Part shown: piece after piece, positions 5,782-6,238 of the stretch
Layout: the number at the start of each line of letters is the position of its first letter
Numbering within the stretch: the stretch's first letter is position 1
Source: Bacteroidales bacterium
GTDB taxonomy: Bacteria > Bacteroidota > Bacteroidia > Bacteroidales > GCA-2748055
Assembly: GCA_029934875.1 (NCBI GenBank)
Contig: JAOZLK010000289.1
Coordinates: 1-6,238 of the forward strand
Length of the DNA stretch: 6,238 bases
Reading direction: 5' to 3'
The notes under the pieces: generated by a model
The model's input: the letters and a program-made list of their open reading frames with translations, nothing else
What the model was told of the DNA's origin: nothing
Database searches by the model: none
Position numbers and translations under genes: made by a program

Positions 5782-6238
5782 ATGAAACAAGTTCTTACCT
5801 GGAATAGAATGCCATTGATCCTGATGATTTTCTTAGCACTTGGTGCTTGTTCTGAAAATCAAATCAAAGTCTCCAGCTTTTGCGAATCCCTGGAACCTGT
5901 TGGCCGTATCCTGGAGGATCCGAAATGGGCCAACTGGGATATGGCTCCTATCTATGACGAATCGGGGAAGATCCACCTTTTCGTAGGACGATGGCCCAGT
6001 GATGGAAACTGGCTGGTAAATGCACAGATCGTACACGCCGTCGCGGAAAATCCGGAAGGCCCTTACGTGGTCCTGGATACAATCTTTCAGGATGACACCA
6101 TCTCCTATTATAATCCACAAATTAGCCAGGTTGATGGAGGCTATGTAATGGTATATGCCTACAAGGAAAGGTCGCTTCCAAGGATGAATCAGAAAGTGGG
6201 GCTGGCCACATCAAACTCACTGGACGGACCGTGGAAAA
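5782..6238 (+). CDS. Lipoprotein, beta-propeller glycosidase-like (3'-partial)
   Basis: The frame opens with ATG at 5782 and runs off the window, leaving 152 visible codons. The N-terminus MKQVLTWNRMPLILMIFLALGACSEN has a hydrophobic core and lipobox LGAC (Cys23), so it is a predicted lipoprotein; a single acidic residue near the cysteine makes surface export uncertain. The mature part reads like the first blades of a five-bladed beta-propeller glycosidase of the GH43/GH117/GH32-like type: WANWDMAPIYDESGKIHLF (about 49-67), VGRWPSDGNW, IVHAVAENPEGPYV, YYNPQISQVDGGYVMVYAY and VGLATSNSLDGPWK. The repeated 'D..W.iHlF' and 'A.A..peGPy' patterns are typical of that fold. Asp53 is a candidate catalytic residue but cannot be assigned without the rest. 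Substrate is unknown; neighbours suggest a sulfated or fucosylated glycan. No Shine-Dalgarno is evident. Confidence 0.75.
   Translation, partial: MKQVLTWNRMPLILMIFLALGACSENQIKVSSFCESLEPVGRILEDPKWANWDMAPIYDESGKIHLFVGRWPSDGNWLVNAQIVHAVAENPEGPYVVLDTIFQDDTISYYNPQISQVDGGYVMVYAYKERSLPRMNQKVGLATSNSLDGPWK

Overview
The window looks like part of a Bacteroidota (Bacteroidetes) chromosome. Three exported carbohydrate-active proteins carry Bacteroidota-style leaders: one Sec signal peptide and two lipoboxes. A TonB-C-like protein with MORN-type repeats is also typical of the phylum. Start codons mostly lack a Shine-Dalgarno sequence and have A/T-rich leaders, as is common there. Genus cannot be judged from the sequence alone.

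Layout, left to right: (1) the 3' end of a TonB-C/MORN-like protein (1-723, +), cut by the window edge. (2) A secreted GH29 alpha-L-fucosidase (732-2072, -), convergent with the first gene. (3) A 92-bp divergent intergenic region (2073-2164) with a candidate Bacteroidota promoter and a perfect 10-bp palindrome. (4) A lipoprotein sulfatase (2165-3781, +), followed after 24 bp by (5) a cytoplasmic uroporphyrinogen-decarboxylase-superfamily protein (3806-4921, +) that carries the H-x-C...C zinc signature of corrinoid methyltransferases rather than HemE features. (6) A VapBC-type toxin-antitoxin operon on the minus strand (antitoxin 5328-5543, toxin 4951-5331, overlapping by ATGA), with three copies of an 8-bp operator half-site ahead of it. 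(7) An intergenic stretch with a 16-bp perfect palindrome that shares the operator core. (8) The 5' end of a lipoprotein resembling five-bladed beta-propeller glycosidases (5782 to the window end, +).

The fucosidase, sulfatase and propeller protein suggest a locus for breaking down a sulfated, fucose-containing glycan: desulfation and de-fucosylation outside the cytoplasm, then cytoplasmic processing. The UroD-like gene is the least explained member. One hypothesis is that it moves methyl groups released from a methylated sugar or related compound. No SusC/SusD pair, regulator gene, corrinoid protein or sulfatase-maturing enzyme lies in the window. The vapBC module looks like an insertion between carbohydrate genes; its DNA is visibly richer in A/T than its flanks.
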